From: Agriotes lineatus
Taxonomy: Eukaryota > Arthropoda > Insecta > Coleoptera > Elateridae
Assembly (NCBI GenBank): GCA_940337035.1
Contig: CALNHX010005246.1
Location: forward strand, 1-64,000
DNA length: 64,000 nucleotides
Reading direction: 5' to 3'
Position numbers and translations under genes: made by a program. Under the pieces are notes generated by a model. It made no database searches, was not told the DNA's origin, and saw only the letters and a list, made by a program, of their open reading frames with translations. Every line of letters begins with the position of its first letter. Positions within the stretch are counted from its first letter, which is position 1. This document shows positions 21,394 to 34,154 of this stretch, in pieces.

Positions 21394-24224
21394 CTTTGTG
21401 GTGCCGTCTACTATAAGGTCAGTCGTCTTTTCTACGAAGATGGACATAGTTGTATGTTTAATTCATAACTCATTTAGGGCGCAAAATTTTATTAGTTTCT
21501 CTTCATCTTCATTGGTTCATTATTTCGCTGTTCAATTTGAGGTATTACTATATCTTCTTGCATTTAGATCACTTATTATAACGTTGTTATGGTCTCTTGG
21601 GAGATTAGGATATAATTATGTCCTGCAGCATCTCATAGAATTATATTTTCTCTTGTTTTGATTTGACTCTATCTAGAGCGTACACACTTATTATGTTTTT
21701 TCAAATTTAATTATATTTTCTCGTTTATATACTTAATGCATTATATTATATTAAATAAATAGATAATCACCACGCATGCGCGTTCCTTTCCCTTTCTCTT
21801 AGTTTCATCTTTGATCTGTGCTTTGGCAGTCTTATTATTATTTCATGTTCTTTTGTATTCTCGTAGAGTCTCAGTATATTTTATTTTTCCAATTACTAAT
21901 TTTGTCCCTGAGGTTGTCGTATCATGATTCTTTCGATTTCAAGGCATAATCCGCATAGTTTGAGCATATTTATAGTGTTACATCCACCAGTAGGTTTTTA
22001 ATCGGTTTGAAAATATATAAATCCGTGTATATTCTATTTGTTATAAAGCAAAAAGTACAGGCACCTAGATATAATTTTAGTAATCGCTGATAGTATTTCA
22101 TAAACAAATAATTCGTAGACATTTATAACGATTACTTTTATTTAAATAGGAAAAAATGCGGGAGTTAAAACCTTAATTAACAGGTTCAATAGGTGCTCCA
22201 TCTTGTTGCAAATCGTCATATTTTCTTATATTTTAAAGGTTAATACTGTCGATATATGCACGAAAAGTTTTTTTTTAAATAAAAAAACGATTAACAGAAA
22301 TTTTCTTATTTGTGTATACAATACCAAAAAAAAAAATTACAATTTTAATGCCCCTGCTGCTTATAATAGTAATTAGTTTTTTTTCTATAGCAAATGTTAA
22401 AGTGTGCTTTAATCGACTCAAAACAAAAGGTCAAGTGTTACTTTAACAGCAAGGGTAGATAAAGTAGCACTTTAACATCAAGGGTAGATAAATTTAATTT
22501 TCAAACTTTTATTTAAATTAAATTTTACAGCTTCGTATTATCCTAGCAACCTAATCTAGCTACTGGGATTTTAAAATGTGATTGACTTTCCTTATTTTCT
22601 TATGAAATTGTTAAAGTTCTTGCTATAGAAAAAAAAATATTAGACACCACGATAAAGTTATTACTATCCACTCTTGAATCATTAACGTCTCGACTTCGTC
22701 TCGCCGTTAAACGATTCACTCGTGGATAAAATTTAACTTGATCGTCTTGTATAATCAATTACTATTATCTAACACTGAATCATACATTTCTAATATTACA
22801 CTGCTGGCTATATGCCAGTATAACATCATCCAAGTTAAGACTTACCTGTAAAAACGACTTTAAAAACTGACTAAATAAAGGAATTTCTTTGATTTACAGT
22901 GAGCTGTTAAGGTTACTTTGTCCAATTATGCTAATTCTGCAACTGTTGTACTAAGTAACCTCTACACCTACATTTTTATACCACTAGATGACCAATTATA
23001 TAAAATCGAACCGTGTTAGAGGATTTCCGCATGTAAATTGGTGTCAAAAAAGAAATATTAGCAACGCTGCATTTTTAGGTTAAAAAAGTAGGCAAAAATT
23101 TCTCCATATAACACCTACCAATCGTTTATCGTGTAAGTACTACGATTTATTTTTTTAAATACCAGACATTCTGCTTTGAAAGAGATGTTAATAGATTTTC
23201 TCAACCCAGTTAAGGAAACAGTAACATCCAATTCAACACGAACTGCTACTAGCACAAACGGAAGCAACGTGAGACAAATTGCAAAGGAGCAATTTGGTCA
23301 ACGACTGCGACAAAAAGTTTGCTGAACCGCTAAAAATTTCGCCAATGTCTGCTACCGGATACTACCATCACGTCCCACTATCGAGCTTCCGGTGCCCATT
23401 TATTTATTTCGAGCAAATTTGAAGACTCCCGCGGAGTGGTCGTTTGTGCATCGAATTTATCATCCCATTTATCTGCTCCGAGGACGCATTAAAATGAAAA
23501 ACGGGGGCGCTGGTAATGTTAATTAATTTACCTTGTAAATTTCCGTAATTAAGGGTCGAACACGCACAGGCCTCATGCGGAAGGACCGGAGCAATTGGTT
23601 TTTTAAGCTCCGGGTTGACATCTTCGAAAGTCGTCGCAGGAATGGGGCCGGGGTACGCGGTTAACTTTTGGTCGTAAGATATTTATAGGCTAAATTATTT
23701 GTTTGGTCGCAACATTCAACAAATATTGCTAAATGGCACGCCATACAATTAAGTCTCGCTGCAGTAGCGGGGAGAGAGAGCCAATAATAGCGGCTCTGAT
23801 TTATTTGAAGACAGATTTGAGCTGTCTTACTAAATCAAAGTAATTTATAACTGCCGAATAAAAGTGAGTTTATGCCAAGAGGGTAATTAATAATAGTGAA
23901 GTATTCATAGGCGGTGACTGATATTTAACTTTAATAGATACTTACTGGATTAACATGTAACTTTTTCATTGGTACTTCAAAAATGTGCAGCTGGAACTTG
24001 CCCATTTTATAAATTTGAAACTGTCGGTTTTCCAGTATAGATATCGCAAAGAATTTAAATAATTTAATTTTCCAGAATCCCCTTATAAGAAGGAATTGCA
24101 ATAAATTTTCAACATAGAAATTACCACAAATTTCTTATCTCTCTCCTACCCCCGAAAAATACGAGTTTTTGTTATTTATTTAGATTTAAAGAAACACTAA
24201 TCACATTAACAGCCCGTAATTTTT
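21394..24224. other. non-coding DNA with small repeats and an island
   Basis: No gene. A 24-bp unit (ACTTTAACAGCAAGGGTAGA and variant) is tandemly duplicated at about 22440-22492. An imperfect hairpin with about 23-bp arms (TATCCACTCTTGAATC ... CGTGGATA) spans roughly 22672-22730. From about 23330 to 23830 the sequence is less AT-rich, with scattered TTAATTAAT cores and no repeat resemblance, a candidate conserved non-coding region. Confidence 0.4.
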
Positions 24225-24770
24225 CTACATAACTTCCTTCACCACTCACACACACTTAGGTATTCATTTAATCTCTAAGAATTAAAATCCTTCGGCAACC
24301 TCCAGTATATTGCTCAACAGTTTCTTTGCATGCTCTATCAGATGCAAAACGCTTTATAATGTGATACTTTGTAATCTTTTCAATCAAAATCAATCTGATA
24401 GGGGGAGACCATCGCTATAGGGTAGATGTCTTAACTCTATTAACACACGGTCAATGGTTATCTGCTGAACCTTATTTCTCTTAGGAACCCGATAATTATT
24501 GCTCTGCAGCAACAGGTTTTCTGCGACTAAGAATCCAAACGTTTTTGCTCCAGAGTACCCGCTTTTTAAATTATAGATTGTGTTTTCATATGCCTCTCTG
24601 TTTATGGTGGAGTTTCCATATAACACTATATTCAATAGCCAATGTTCTTCCAGCATTCCAAAAAACTGTTTCCATAAGTTTCTTTCTAGAGAATTACGAG
24701 AACCTTTATGAAACCACTGCATTGATTCGTGTTTAGGGGGAGGATCCTAATGACGTACCCCAGCTCTATT
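24225..24770 (-). pseudogene. mariner-like transposase remnant
   Basis: Shifting frames on the - strand, RKKLMETVFWNAGRTLAIEY and STINREAYENTIYNLK match the block between the first and second catalytic Asp of mariner proteins (K.M.T.FWD..G...I.Y... TIN.E.Y...L..L). Near 24250 comes VSGEGSYVEK, resembling the family C-terminus. The catalytic DNAPAH box is not found. Heavily decayed; ends not determined. Confidence 0.45.
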
Positions 24771-27256
24771 TCTGGTTCTAATTTGAGAAAAAAATATATT
24801 GTTCTCCAGCGCAACCAAATTCTCTTGAGAAATTGATTTTCTTCTTGCTCATATGTGAACAAACTGAGATGACACTACGCAAAAACGTTTTTCATGTCCA
24901 AGTCGTGGTGCAAAATTTTCCAGCAGCCCAGGAAATCATAAACGCGAAAACTTCAGATCGACTAGCTGTCCAGCCTAAATCAGCGGTTTAGTGGCTAGTG
25001 GTGTCATAAACTGAATAATTACTGTCGCGAGTGACGAATTGCAGTCACAGTTGCAATATAATAGCACTCAAATCTCGGCGATCTGATGCTATCTGCTAAC
25101 AGCTGGGGTTCGGCGAACATTATGCAGGGAGCGCTAAACCCTTTAGGGACAACATAGAACGGCTGCTCAAACACCGAACCATTCTACTCCAGTATATTAT
25201 TCAGTGTCATTCATTCGGCTTACGAAATTTGGGTTTCCGTGTCTACAAGTCGTCTAGCACGTTTCGAAGTCCGCATTTTCGTTCAGAGCCCTGTCTAAAT
25301 ATCAGAACGCGTTTTAATATTACCACAAATAGTTGTTTCATCCGCACTATATATGTGTATTTGTGTATCATCCTACTTGTATGTATATATTTATGTGCGT
25401 TAAAATAAATATATAGTTGTGGTTTTCTAATCAGTTTTATCATTTCTAAATACCGGTATCAATATCCTCGTCCTTGAACCAGTAAGTAGCAACTAAACTA
25501 CTAGGTTTTTCTGAAGTAATTTTAATTTAATTACTCACATGTCAGTTGGTTTTCGTTTATGAAATTTAGTGTGTAAAACGCGCTCCTTCAAAGCATTTGT
25601 TACAGAAAAACGAAAAATTGTATCAATTTGAAATATAATTAAAAAAAAATAGATTACTTTGCCCATCTTACTCTATAAATATATATAAATCAACATATTT
25701 GTTTTTAATTAAAAAGTAACTACGGATGTATCTTATCTGTATTTTCATTATGTTCAATATGTTTTTTAATGGACTTACTTTACCTGTGTACGTTTAGTAC
25801 GTTTGTTTGTGACTTTCGGACTTCTGTTTTTAACACCTATGATTTATCACATCTTTGAGCTAGTTTTTTACTTGTGTTTTTTAAATAGGTGTACATTAAG
25901 GAAACCTCATTATTGTGTCATTTGTTAGATGTACGCTTCGCGACTTTGCTCATAAAGTATTAAATCCGCTTTAACCAAGCAGCATTATATATTTCACCTT
26001 CATATTTTAGTTTTTTCTCATTTTGATCGACGGTTGAAATTTATCAAAGCTGGCTTTGTACAGCTTTGAAAAATGGGCCGCGTCATCGGGCTTCATACAT
26101 TAAATTTCTCCCGACATTGCCTTGTATCACTCCATCGTTTACTTGTTCGGGATGTTTCAGTTTAGGAATTGTTTTCCATTTTTATCAAATCTAATTTGTA
26201 GTTCCGACGCCTGAACCCCCTTCTGTTTCGAAGCAGAGTGGTTTTGTAAGATTGTCGTTTGAAAGGCTTGTCTTAGTGCCTGCCGTCCGCGAAGGTTTAC
26301 ATCATTCAAAGTGGATCTGTTAAGTAGGTTAATCATGTTATGGTTTTTATTGTGTGTGATGACATGGTTTGCCTGTAATTAATTGAACGCTTTTTGTTTG
26401 TGGTGCTACTTTATCTAGTTAAACAACTCTCCACGGCAACATCAGAATAAAAAGGCATATATGCTCATGGATCTTTTCATGGGAATGTGATTACTTGAGT
26501 AGCCACAGATTTGTAATTTTTAGGTTTTTTGTTCTGTACAATCCAATTAGATTATAGTATAGTAGTCGAAGCGTTTTCTATTGCAATAGACTATTTTTGG
26601 AGTCGCTGCCCCAATTTTTCGGAAAACAATGCCGTGGCTAATGGAAATTATAAATAGAACTCATACCGTAAATCTGCCACGTAATAAATAAGGTGTATAA
26701 AAATTCCTGCTGAAAAACAATTCGTTTAAGTTAATATTTTCAATTTCTTAAACGTTTGATTTATTTAATTTCCAATTTTTAAGTTTACTCAACATTTTAA
26801 TATTGAAACTTTTGTTAATTATAGCACTGTATTATAATTTTTACCTCCTGATCAGTTGAGCCTCGGATTTTTCTTCCCAGAAATTTGATAATATTGGCCA
26901 GAAATGTTGTATCAGTCTATCCTCTGGTATATTTGGTAGATTTCCTTCTTTGGCAACATAAGAGATACTTTTGTTATTTAACCACTTAAATACTGGCTGT
27001 TTTTAAATTCGACTAGATAAAGTATCTCTTTTATGTGTAGCAATGATCCATTTCTCCAATTTAGTTAAACATTATCGTATATGTACCTTATTGGCATTAA
27101 GTGTTTATGGGGAAGGATATACTATTCAAGATAAGAAAAACTGGGACACTTAATATGTTCTGTTGTGAATGTGACTGCTTTAATATGTATAGTTGCTAGG
27201 CATTTTTAACATAATTGTCAACTTCTTAAGACGTTGCTAGGAAAAAATTGTTATAG
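24771..27256. other. non-coding DNA, nothing recognised
   Basis: Long AT-rich stretch without a credible gene, repeat unit or family motif. Around 26030-26330 the composition is more balanced; no function can be assigned. Confidence 0.4.
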
Positions 27257-27258
27257 TA

Positions 27259-27498
27259 TCGAGAGATAAAAAAAACTGAGCTCAGCGGCCTGTGGAAATT
27301 CAAACATATGGATAATATGTTTGTGGTAGTGTAAGTCTATGTCAAATTCGATGTTATTAGGTTAGGTTTTCCGTCAGTTTTGACACAAACATAACCTGAT
27401 AACCTCGAATTTGACATTGACTTGCAGTGCCACCAACATATTATTCATGTTTGAATTTCCACAGCCTGCTGAGGATCAGTTTTTGTGTGATCTCTCGA
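27259..27498. mobile_element. 240-bp palindromic MITE with TA target sites
   Basis: Almost the whole element is an inverted repeat: ends read TCGAGAGAT, followed by an A-rich tract, ACTGA and TGGAAATTCAAACAT, in both directions, with a short centre near 27370-27385. TA dinucleotides lie directly outside both ends (27257-27258 and 27499-27500), the signature of Tc1/mariner-type integration. It has no coding capacity and would need a transposase supplied in trans. Confidence 0.8.
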
Positions 27499-27974
27499 TA
27501 TGTAACTGTTTAAAGCCTAGTTTAAGCTAATCAAATAATGCTAAAATCTCTCAAGGCTCGTCTCAACTTTTTTTGTCTTGCATAGTGTATGTATCACAAT
27601 GATATGAATATTTTCGTAGGTTGTAATGTAAAATTAAATAAAAACATCCTAGCAAGTATTATTAAACTTTATAAACTAATTCAAATACATTTGCTTTCAA
27701 ATTCAATATTTGGGTTCTTTTATAATACCTGCTCAACAAAATTAGGGTAACACTTTTTTAGCCGTGCAATCATTTTCATATTAAAGACAGACGCAAGTAC
27801 CAACTTTCGTATATTGTTTTTTTAACATTACTTAACAAGATACAAACAACAAATATTCTGTAATTTAACGGTTTTCTTGAGTACCATCAAACTATTGAGA
27901 AGACTACCAAAATCAAAATGTGTTTAATCACTTAAAATGTAATGGAAATTCTGTTAGCGCCCGAATACTGAGTT

Positions 27975-28996
27975 TTAGTAGCGTGTGTGCCTTCAATTAG
28001 CATCAATGATAACCTGGAATCGTCGAGGCATGTTGCGAATAAGACGTCTTAACATGTCTTGTGGTAAATTTCGCTATTCTTCCACAAGGCCCTCAGCCAA
28101 CCCCCGAAGAGCCTGAGGAGCAGCAGGATGCTTCCTAATACGCTTGTCGAGTAAATCCCAAACGTGTTCGATGAGATTTAAGTTTGGACTCATGGCTGGC
28201 CACCCCATCACTTGGATTTCTTGTTCGTGGAGGAAGTATGTTGTTAAATTTGTGATATGTACTCTACAATTATCCTGTTGTAGGATGTAGCTTTCGCCGA
28301 AATTGTTCGCAAATGCCACAACATGCTATTGAAAAATCGTCTCAACATAAATTTGTGCGTTGAGACGTTTTGGAACGACAACCAAGTTGGTGCGACCGTC
28401 TATACTGATGCCACCCTATACCATGACCAATCCAGCTCCGAATCGGTCCACTTCCTGTATACACGCCGCAGTGTATCGCTCTTCAGGACGTCTAGACACT
28501 CGTATAAGCCGTATACGACCATCGCAACGAGTTACACAAAACCGTCACTCGTCAGTAAAAAGCACAGACCTCCAGTGTCGAAGTTGCCATTGCACATGTT
28601 CGCGAGCGAAGTTTAGACGAATAACTGTGTGATCCCTGGACAAGCGAGGAGCTTGCACATGCCTGCGAGAAGTCAGATTGACTTCTTTGAGTTGTCTTCT
28701 AACCGTCTCATTGGAAATTGTGACACCAGTGGCATTTTGGGGTAGATTTTGTAGCTCACGAGCAATAGCAGTTCGTCGGCGAAGACAAGAATTAACAATA
28801 TACCGGTCGTCGGGAGGGGTAGTTTTTCTTTCACGGTCTTGTCCAGTTCTCCTGGAATATCTACCCGTTTATCGGTACCCATTCCACGCTCTGCAGATAA
28901 CAGATATAGTCGACTGCAGATAACAGATATAGTCGACTGGAGCTGGTTTGCTACATACCGCATAGATCGACCATCACCAAGCAAAGCAACAGCCAT
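27975..28996 (-). pseudogene. Tc1-family (DD34E) transposase, broken
   Basis: Start ATG at 28996 with the N-terminal helix-turn-helix segment LLGDGRSMRYVANQLQ. After frame changes there are DHTVIRLNFAREH, FTDECRF with the first catalytic Asp, LQQDNCRVH with the second Asp, and SPNLNLIEHVWD with Glu. Thirty-four residues separate the second Asp and the Glu, so the catalytic triad spacing is intact. The end reads NMPRRFQVIIDAN. Lesions: a 23-bp tandem duplication at 28891-28936, which shifts the frame in the DNA-binding domain; further frame changes up to about 28320; an in-frame TAG at 28074-28076, where the family has Trp after GLVEE; and a late TGA. The span of about 340 codons matches the family length. 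Confidence 0.9.
28891..28936. repeat. 23-bp tandem duplication inside the transposase
   Basis: The unit CTGCAGATAACAGATATAGT plus CGA occurs twice head to tail (28891-28913, 28914-28936). As 23 is not a multiple of three, it disrupts the Tc1 reading frame. Confidence 0.9.
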
Positions 28997-29263
28997 CGCG
29001 ACTTCAATGTTACTTTAATAACGCATTTTGGGCTCGGAAGCAGTGAAAAAGTTTTTGTGGTCAAAAACCACTTTGTTTTGAGATGTTCTTTACATTTTGG
29101 CATTTACGAAGAAAATGAGCAAACGAATCACCGTAATTCTTTTTGAACTTTGCCAATACAAGTCTAGAGAATAATGTAACAAGAAAACATCCTGCTTCCA
29201 TGATTTTCTAGAAAACTTATAAGCGTCCAAAAAAGTGTTTCCCTAATTTTGTTGAGAAGTGTA

Positions 29264-30289
29264 ATTGTAAAAACTAAAAGCTTTGAATAATACGCATTTA
29301 ACTACTGGGATCGCTTCTATGCTGAAATTATAGCTAACCCAAATATGGCGTTCTAACCTAACCAATTGCGTCATACAAACTCACTTTGCTTCGAGAAACA
29401 GTTCAGTTTTACGTCATTACAAGTTCCCTAGGTGACAACAAAAGCGTAAGTAAATAGACGCCACAAAACAAAACACTCAAGGAGGTCTTGCTGGAAGTTG
29501 ATATAAAAGAGGCGCCACTTCACAATTTTAAGAATAATGCTTTCTATAATCACTTTCCTGACCTGTTCTGCTGCTCCTGCAAAGGATAATAGGGTTCCAA
29601 AGAACCCCTCAGTAAATCCCACGTCGCTGCAGGCCCCTGCGCTGAATAACATTGCTGTAATGATCCACACACCTTGCTTGATTGCCTCTCGAAACTTTCT
29701 CGGCTCCTACTCTGCACCACTCCATCTTTTGTCCCATCCTAGGGCTCCAAACTGCTCCAGGACAAACCGCTGACTTGTTCACACTCGCCTCAGACTTCAA
29801 TTACGCTGCCTGCTCGTCCAAAAACTGCCTCGGAAACACCAACTACTGCTCGACCAACTTCGAAGCACTATTTTGCTCTTGGTAATTTACGAAGACTTGC
29901 CCTAAGTTGGTGTTTTGGACGTGGATTTAAATCTTCCAACTGTTTTTGCTCAACTTGCGAAATTTACGTTTCCTCAGTAAACCTTTTGGCTTACCCTTAT
30001 GAAACCGTGAAATTATATTATAACGTAACTATAACCTTCTTGTACAAAGTGAACCATATTCTCAAACATTTTAGTTTGGTAAAACCACTTGTTCACTGAT
30101 ATGCATCGTCACCTTTTCAGGAAAACTATTTTCAAAATGACAAGTAACAACAAACTAATATCCCTACGTAACATTTGCTTTAAAGGTGATTATTACAATT
30201 ATTGAAACGAAATGTGTGCATTTACGAAGACTAACAACTGGCGATTTACCATTCAATTGTGATTTCAACGAATATAAAATTCTTAACTG
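29264..30289. other. non-coding DNA, nothing recognised
   Basis: Overlapping open frames on both strands at 29428-29885 are similar in length and none has a family motif. The stretch around 29540-29900 is less AT-rich than its neighbours. Confidence 0.4.
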
Positions 30290-30985
30290 TATTGCCAATT
30301 TTTACAAATTTTGCATTTTCTTCGCAACCGTTCAATCACTAAGACGAACCCAAAATTATATAAAAGGTATTATGAAACTATTTACATAAATTTTGTGAAG
30401 ACAAACTGCTTTGGCGATGAAAGAAAAGTCGAAAATTTAATAAATGTCGAGTATGTGACGTCGGTTGGATGTAAATGTGATAACTGAAGAACGACATAAT
30501 TGAAAATGAAAAGCATGCGGGTAAGATTGGTCGCTTTTCTTTGTATGTGATTGTCGATTTGTATTCGGGCCAACAGTAATAGACATTAATCGTTCGCGTA
30601 ACTACCTTATCAAGAGTGGTGTAGTACTACACTGCTAGACTGTCCAGCTTAGGGTTCAAAGCTCATTCCCGGTCAGATTATTTTTAAGTTGTTGAAAGAT
30701 ACCAATGCCAATTTCTATCCCTTGTTAACTTTGAATCGTAAATGCCAGATTATCGGCGCTCTTCGTCGCATCCGCACTCTCCGTTAACGGTATTAATAAA
30801 TGTTCAACTCAATTTTAAACCGATTTCCTCCGTCTAGGTTTCGCAATACTTATTTCCCGTTTCCTTTGCTAATTCTCTTTAGCCGAACGTCGCACACGTG
30901 GCGCTACCATGTATGTAACATAATATTATAACCAACATACCACACTGAAAGCACTGTTTCAACAGATTACGGCGACTAGATGTCT
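30290..30985. repeat. dispersed repeat copy with internal insertion (partner at 20088-20400)
   Basis: The left block (to about 30370) and right block (from about 30785) match 20130-20400 in order. The roughly 400 bases between have no counterpart there. No terminal repeats of the inserted stretch could be identified. Confidence 0.5.
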
Positions 30986-31089
30986 CATAAGGATCGGAAT
31001 CCCCAAAGAGCGCATATGCCAAAGTATTGATAAGATTTCAAAAAATGTCTCCAACGCCTGTATCAATAGATTAAATTATAATTAGCAGC

Positions 31090-31227
31090 GTTACAAATCT
31101 TTGGGCGTCATAGTATTCAAGAAGATAAACAAAATAGTTTCGATAGACACGGGTTCGAAACCGTCTTTTAAGATGGCTACAGCACTAGGAAGGGTAGTAG
31201 TAAAACATTGCTTTTATTTGATTAAAA
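31090..31227. repeat. dispersed repeat copy (partner at 9850-9985)
   Basis: The segment CATAGTATTCAAGAAGATAA through TTTTATTTGATTAAAA aligns with 9859-9980. The homology stops exactly where the mariner-like terminus begins at 31230, with TA between them, so the mariner appears to have inserted into this repeat. Confidence 0.5.
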
Positions 31228-31229
31228 TA

Positions 31230-32110
31230 CGAGGGCTGTTTGATAAAAAAGGTACTATCAAACGAATTTTTTGAGACCTTTAAAAAAACTCTCCACTTGT
31301 AGTTTCAGCTCTTCGTTATCATAAAAAATTCTCAAATGCCTGAATAGAAAATATTCCCAGGGGGGCAAATATGGATATGCAGTGGGTTATTTATCTCGTC
31401 TAAATCTTTCATCGAAACAACTACAACCTTGTGTACGGGTGTATTATCACGCAAAAGTTTTTTTTTTCCTTTTTCAAGGCGATTTTATTTGATAGAGTTC
31501 TGCACTTTTCTCAAAAGTTTGCTGTAATAAACCGCTGTTACTGCATTCGTATGGGGAATGTAACCTATAAACAAAATTCCTTTACAGTTACAGAAAATCG
31601 CGGCCGTCCTTTGCCCGCCGATGGTTAAACATTGAATTTCTTTGGTGTTGGAGTGTTTGTATTCTCACTGCGTGGATTCTTGTTTACTCTCAGGGTTAAA
31701 GTGACTAATCCACGTTTCATCTCCGGTTACAATTCTCACAAAAAAATCCTCTTCTTCTCCTTCATAGGCATCCAACATTCAGGGCACCCGTCTTGCGCTC
31801 ATTTTTGACGTCCGTAAATGTTCGTGAATTATGGTGAAAACTCATTCTACACTAATGTTTAAAGTTTCAGCTATCTGACGAATTCTAATTCGTCGATCTT
31901 TAAATATTAAATTTTCTATTTTTTTCCCTGCAGCTGTAACCCAGTGCACTGCGAGAGTCATCTTCTAATGACGTCCTACCCCACTTAAATTGTTTGAACC
32001 AAAATGTAATAGTTTTGTAAAATTGTGCAAATTTACTGTAAACAACAGACATTGTAGCTTGTATCATGTAATTTCCGCGATGTTCGATTTACGAATACAC
32101 AGTAACTTAA
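31230..32110 (-). pseudogene. mariner element remnant
   Basis: The left end CGAGGGCTGTTTGATAAAAA follows a TA and looks like a mariner terminal repeat; no matching right terminus was found. The - strand reads, across frames, FWFKQFKWGRTSLEDDSRS (end of the DNA-binding domain), RIRIRQIAETLNIS, VRIVTGDETWISHFNPESK (first catalytic Asp in DETW) and LLRDNTPVHK (second Asp). The third catalytic position is not preserved. Many frameshifts and stops; inactive. Confidence 0.7.
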
Positions 32111-34154
32111 AAAATATAACTTCGCCACTAACAAGATTATATGAATGACGCCTGGAAAATATTTTTTTACACCTCAAGGAATAAACATAAAAATGTGTTT
32201 TAAATTTCATGGCCAGCTTGATAGTCTGGTAGCTTAGATATCACACGTTCCTTGTAATATGAAATTTGGCATATGTTCTAGGTTTTTATGTTAAAAAGGG
32301 GGGTAGAGAGTATTTCTCATCATACATAGCTTCTTAGTCGGTTATAGTTAGCTATTCGGAAAGCTTAGCTTTTTGTACATTAAAAATGATTTTTTGTTTG
32401 ATCTCGTTGAGAGCAGTAGTTTTATAGAAAATCGAGTATAACGAATGAAGTGCACTTAAACGGCAAGTTGGCACGTAACTGGAGACAAAAGCGATTCTGT
32501 GTAGTTTTTTTAGTCGTAAAAATCTTCCTTTTATAGAAAATTAATTAAAAGCGCCATAAATAAGTTTTGAACAGAATGGGTTTCATTTGAACTTTATGTC
32601 TACTTGAGGAATAGTATATATCAAATTCGCTCCTTTATAGTGTTCGTTTTTCTGTCTAAATTCTAAAACTACTGTATTTTACATAGAGTAAAAGGAAGCG
32701 TTGCGCATTGCGGTCGTTGAAGAGATGTATGCACATCGGGTACAGCAAATCACCTGTAATTTACTTCGGCTTCACTCACTAGGCAGATTTACGTTTCGAG
32801 CCGCGACTATGATTAAATCCTCGGAAATAGAAGCGCAGGCATGCCAGCGCGTTGTTCCAAACTAGAATTTAAAATTCCATTATAGTAAATAAACAGCATT
32901 TAATGGAGCTGCACGAATCGCGGCATCCGTCCCGGCGATGCGCGAAATGCTTTCCAATTCTGAAGGCACTTTTCCAGCACGTTCAGCCATGGCGGAAATC
33001 TAAACTTGCAGACGGCCTTAATTTCAATGCTCCCCGTTATTAAATATTCCGACCGCATTTGGATGATCCCGTTCCGGCTCTGTAATATGAATTTCATGCG
33101 GTGCTCCAGACTGTCGACCTGGATAGCGCGCATAGCGATGCAATCGTTCGAAAAATTCCCTGCAGGAACGTGGAAAAGCCGCTCCAGCTGTTTAACGTTT
33201 GCAGCTAAGCACCGTTTCGACGCATCTGGCTTAAATTGTTGAAAGGATGCAGAATGGCTATCGTTTTTTTAAGTGTTGTCGATTTAGTTTGACCTGCTCA
33301 GGGCATTGGGTTTTATCCTGGAGGACGCGACTATGTAAGCCCTGGAGCGGAAGAACAGGACAATGAGTATATGGGTGAGTTGGGCGTGGAAGTTCGATAT
33401 AGTGCAAGACCGAGTTTAAACTGCAGCAGCCAGTATTGATCAAACCGCTACATGCTCTATATACAGATTCAACTTTACACAGCAGAAGACCCGGCAAAAG
33501 CTCCGAGCCTCAAAGAAGTAACCTCACAATGCTTAAAAGCTTCGAGATATCAGCACTCTTGTTCCTGGCTAGCCCGACGAAGTTTCAGAGTTCAGAAAAT
33601 ATGAATAGAATGAATGTAATGAAAGAAAACCACTGACGAACTACCGAAGTTTCTACGTTCCAGCAGCCCTAACCTGCACCACTGCTGAATGTTAAGTTGG
33701 GTAACAAAATCATCCCGCGGCAGCGAGCTGCATATTAATTAGCTGTCTGGCATGCAAATACAAATTAGGATATGGCACTCCAAATTAGTTGAACCGCGGT
33801 CATTGTTCGAAACCACAAATCCAAGCTGTAGTAATGTTGTTTTATAAACAGCAACACATTTCACCACCATGTTTAAAGTAATTTTAACAAATATATTGTA
33901 AATACCTACTCTCAAGCTAGTGTTAATAATCAAAAAATAGAAAATATAAAACTTTGATGCCAGAAATGAAATTTGAATTCCTTTATTGAGCCCTGTCTAG
34001 GTGCTCACCAGTAAATTTTAGGTGAAAATCGTACGACTCTCATTAATGACCAATAGAAAAATTAGTTCAGGAGTCGTAACCAAGACAACTAAAAAATTTC
34101 TTGGAAATTTTTTGTAGGTAGACATTACTTCTTTTTAGGGTTTGTGTCGTTACG
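32111..34154. other. non-coding DNA with a higher-complexity island
   Basis: No recognised gene. From about 32780 to 33800 the DNA is distinctly less AT-rich, with open frames on both strands that resemble nothing known, and short motifs such as GCATATTAATTAGCTG near 33730. It contains no transposon signal, which makes it a candidate for conserved regulatory or single-copy DNA. Confidence 0.4.

Larger units (their letters stand above)
27728..29261 (-). mobile_element. full-length Tc1-type transposon
   Basis: TA dinucleotides flank both ends (27726-27727 and 29262-29263). Inverted termini share CTCAACAAAATTAGGG followed by (T/A)AACACTTTTTT. The length of 1534 bases is usual for an autonomous Tc1 element, and one transposase gene in - orientation fills the interior. 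Both ends appear usable, but the gene is broken. Confidence 0.9.

Noticed and set aside
21362..21661. 99-codon hydrophobic + strand frame
   Set aside because: Starts inside the inverted arm of the foldback element and runs into AT-rich DNA; no motif.
28323..28923. Three + strand frames of 81-97 codons
   Set aside because: Antisense shadows of the Tc1 transposase.
29428..29885. Overlapping frames on both strands
   Set aside because: Similar length on opposite strands, no motif, no splice context.
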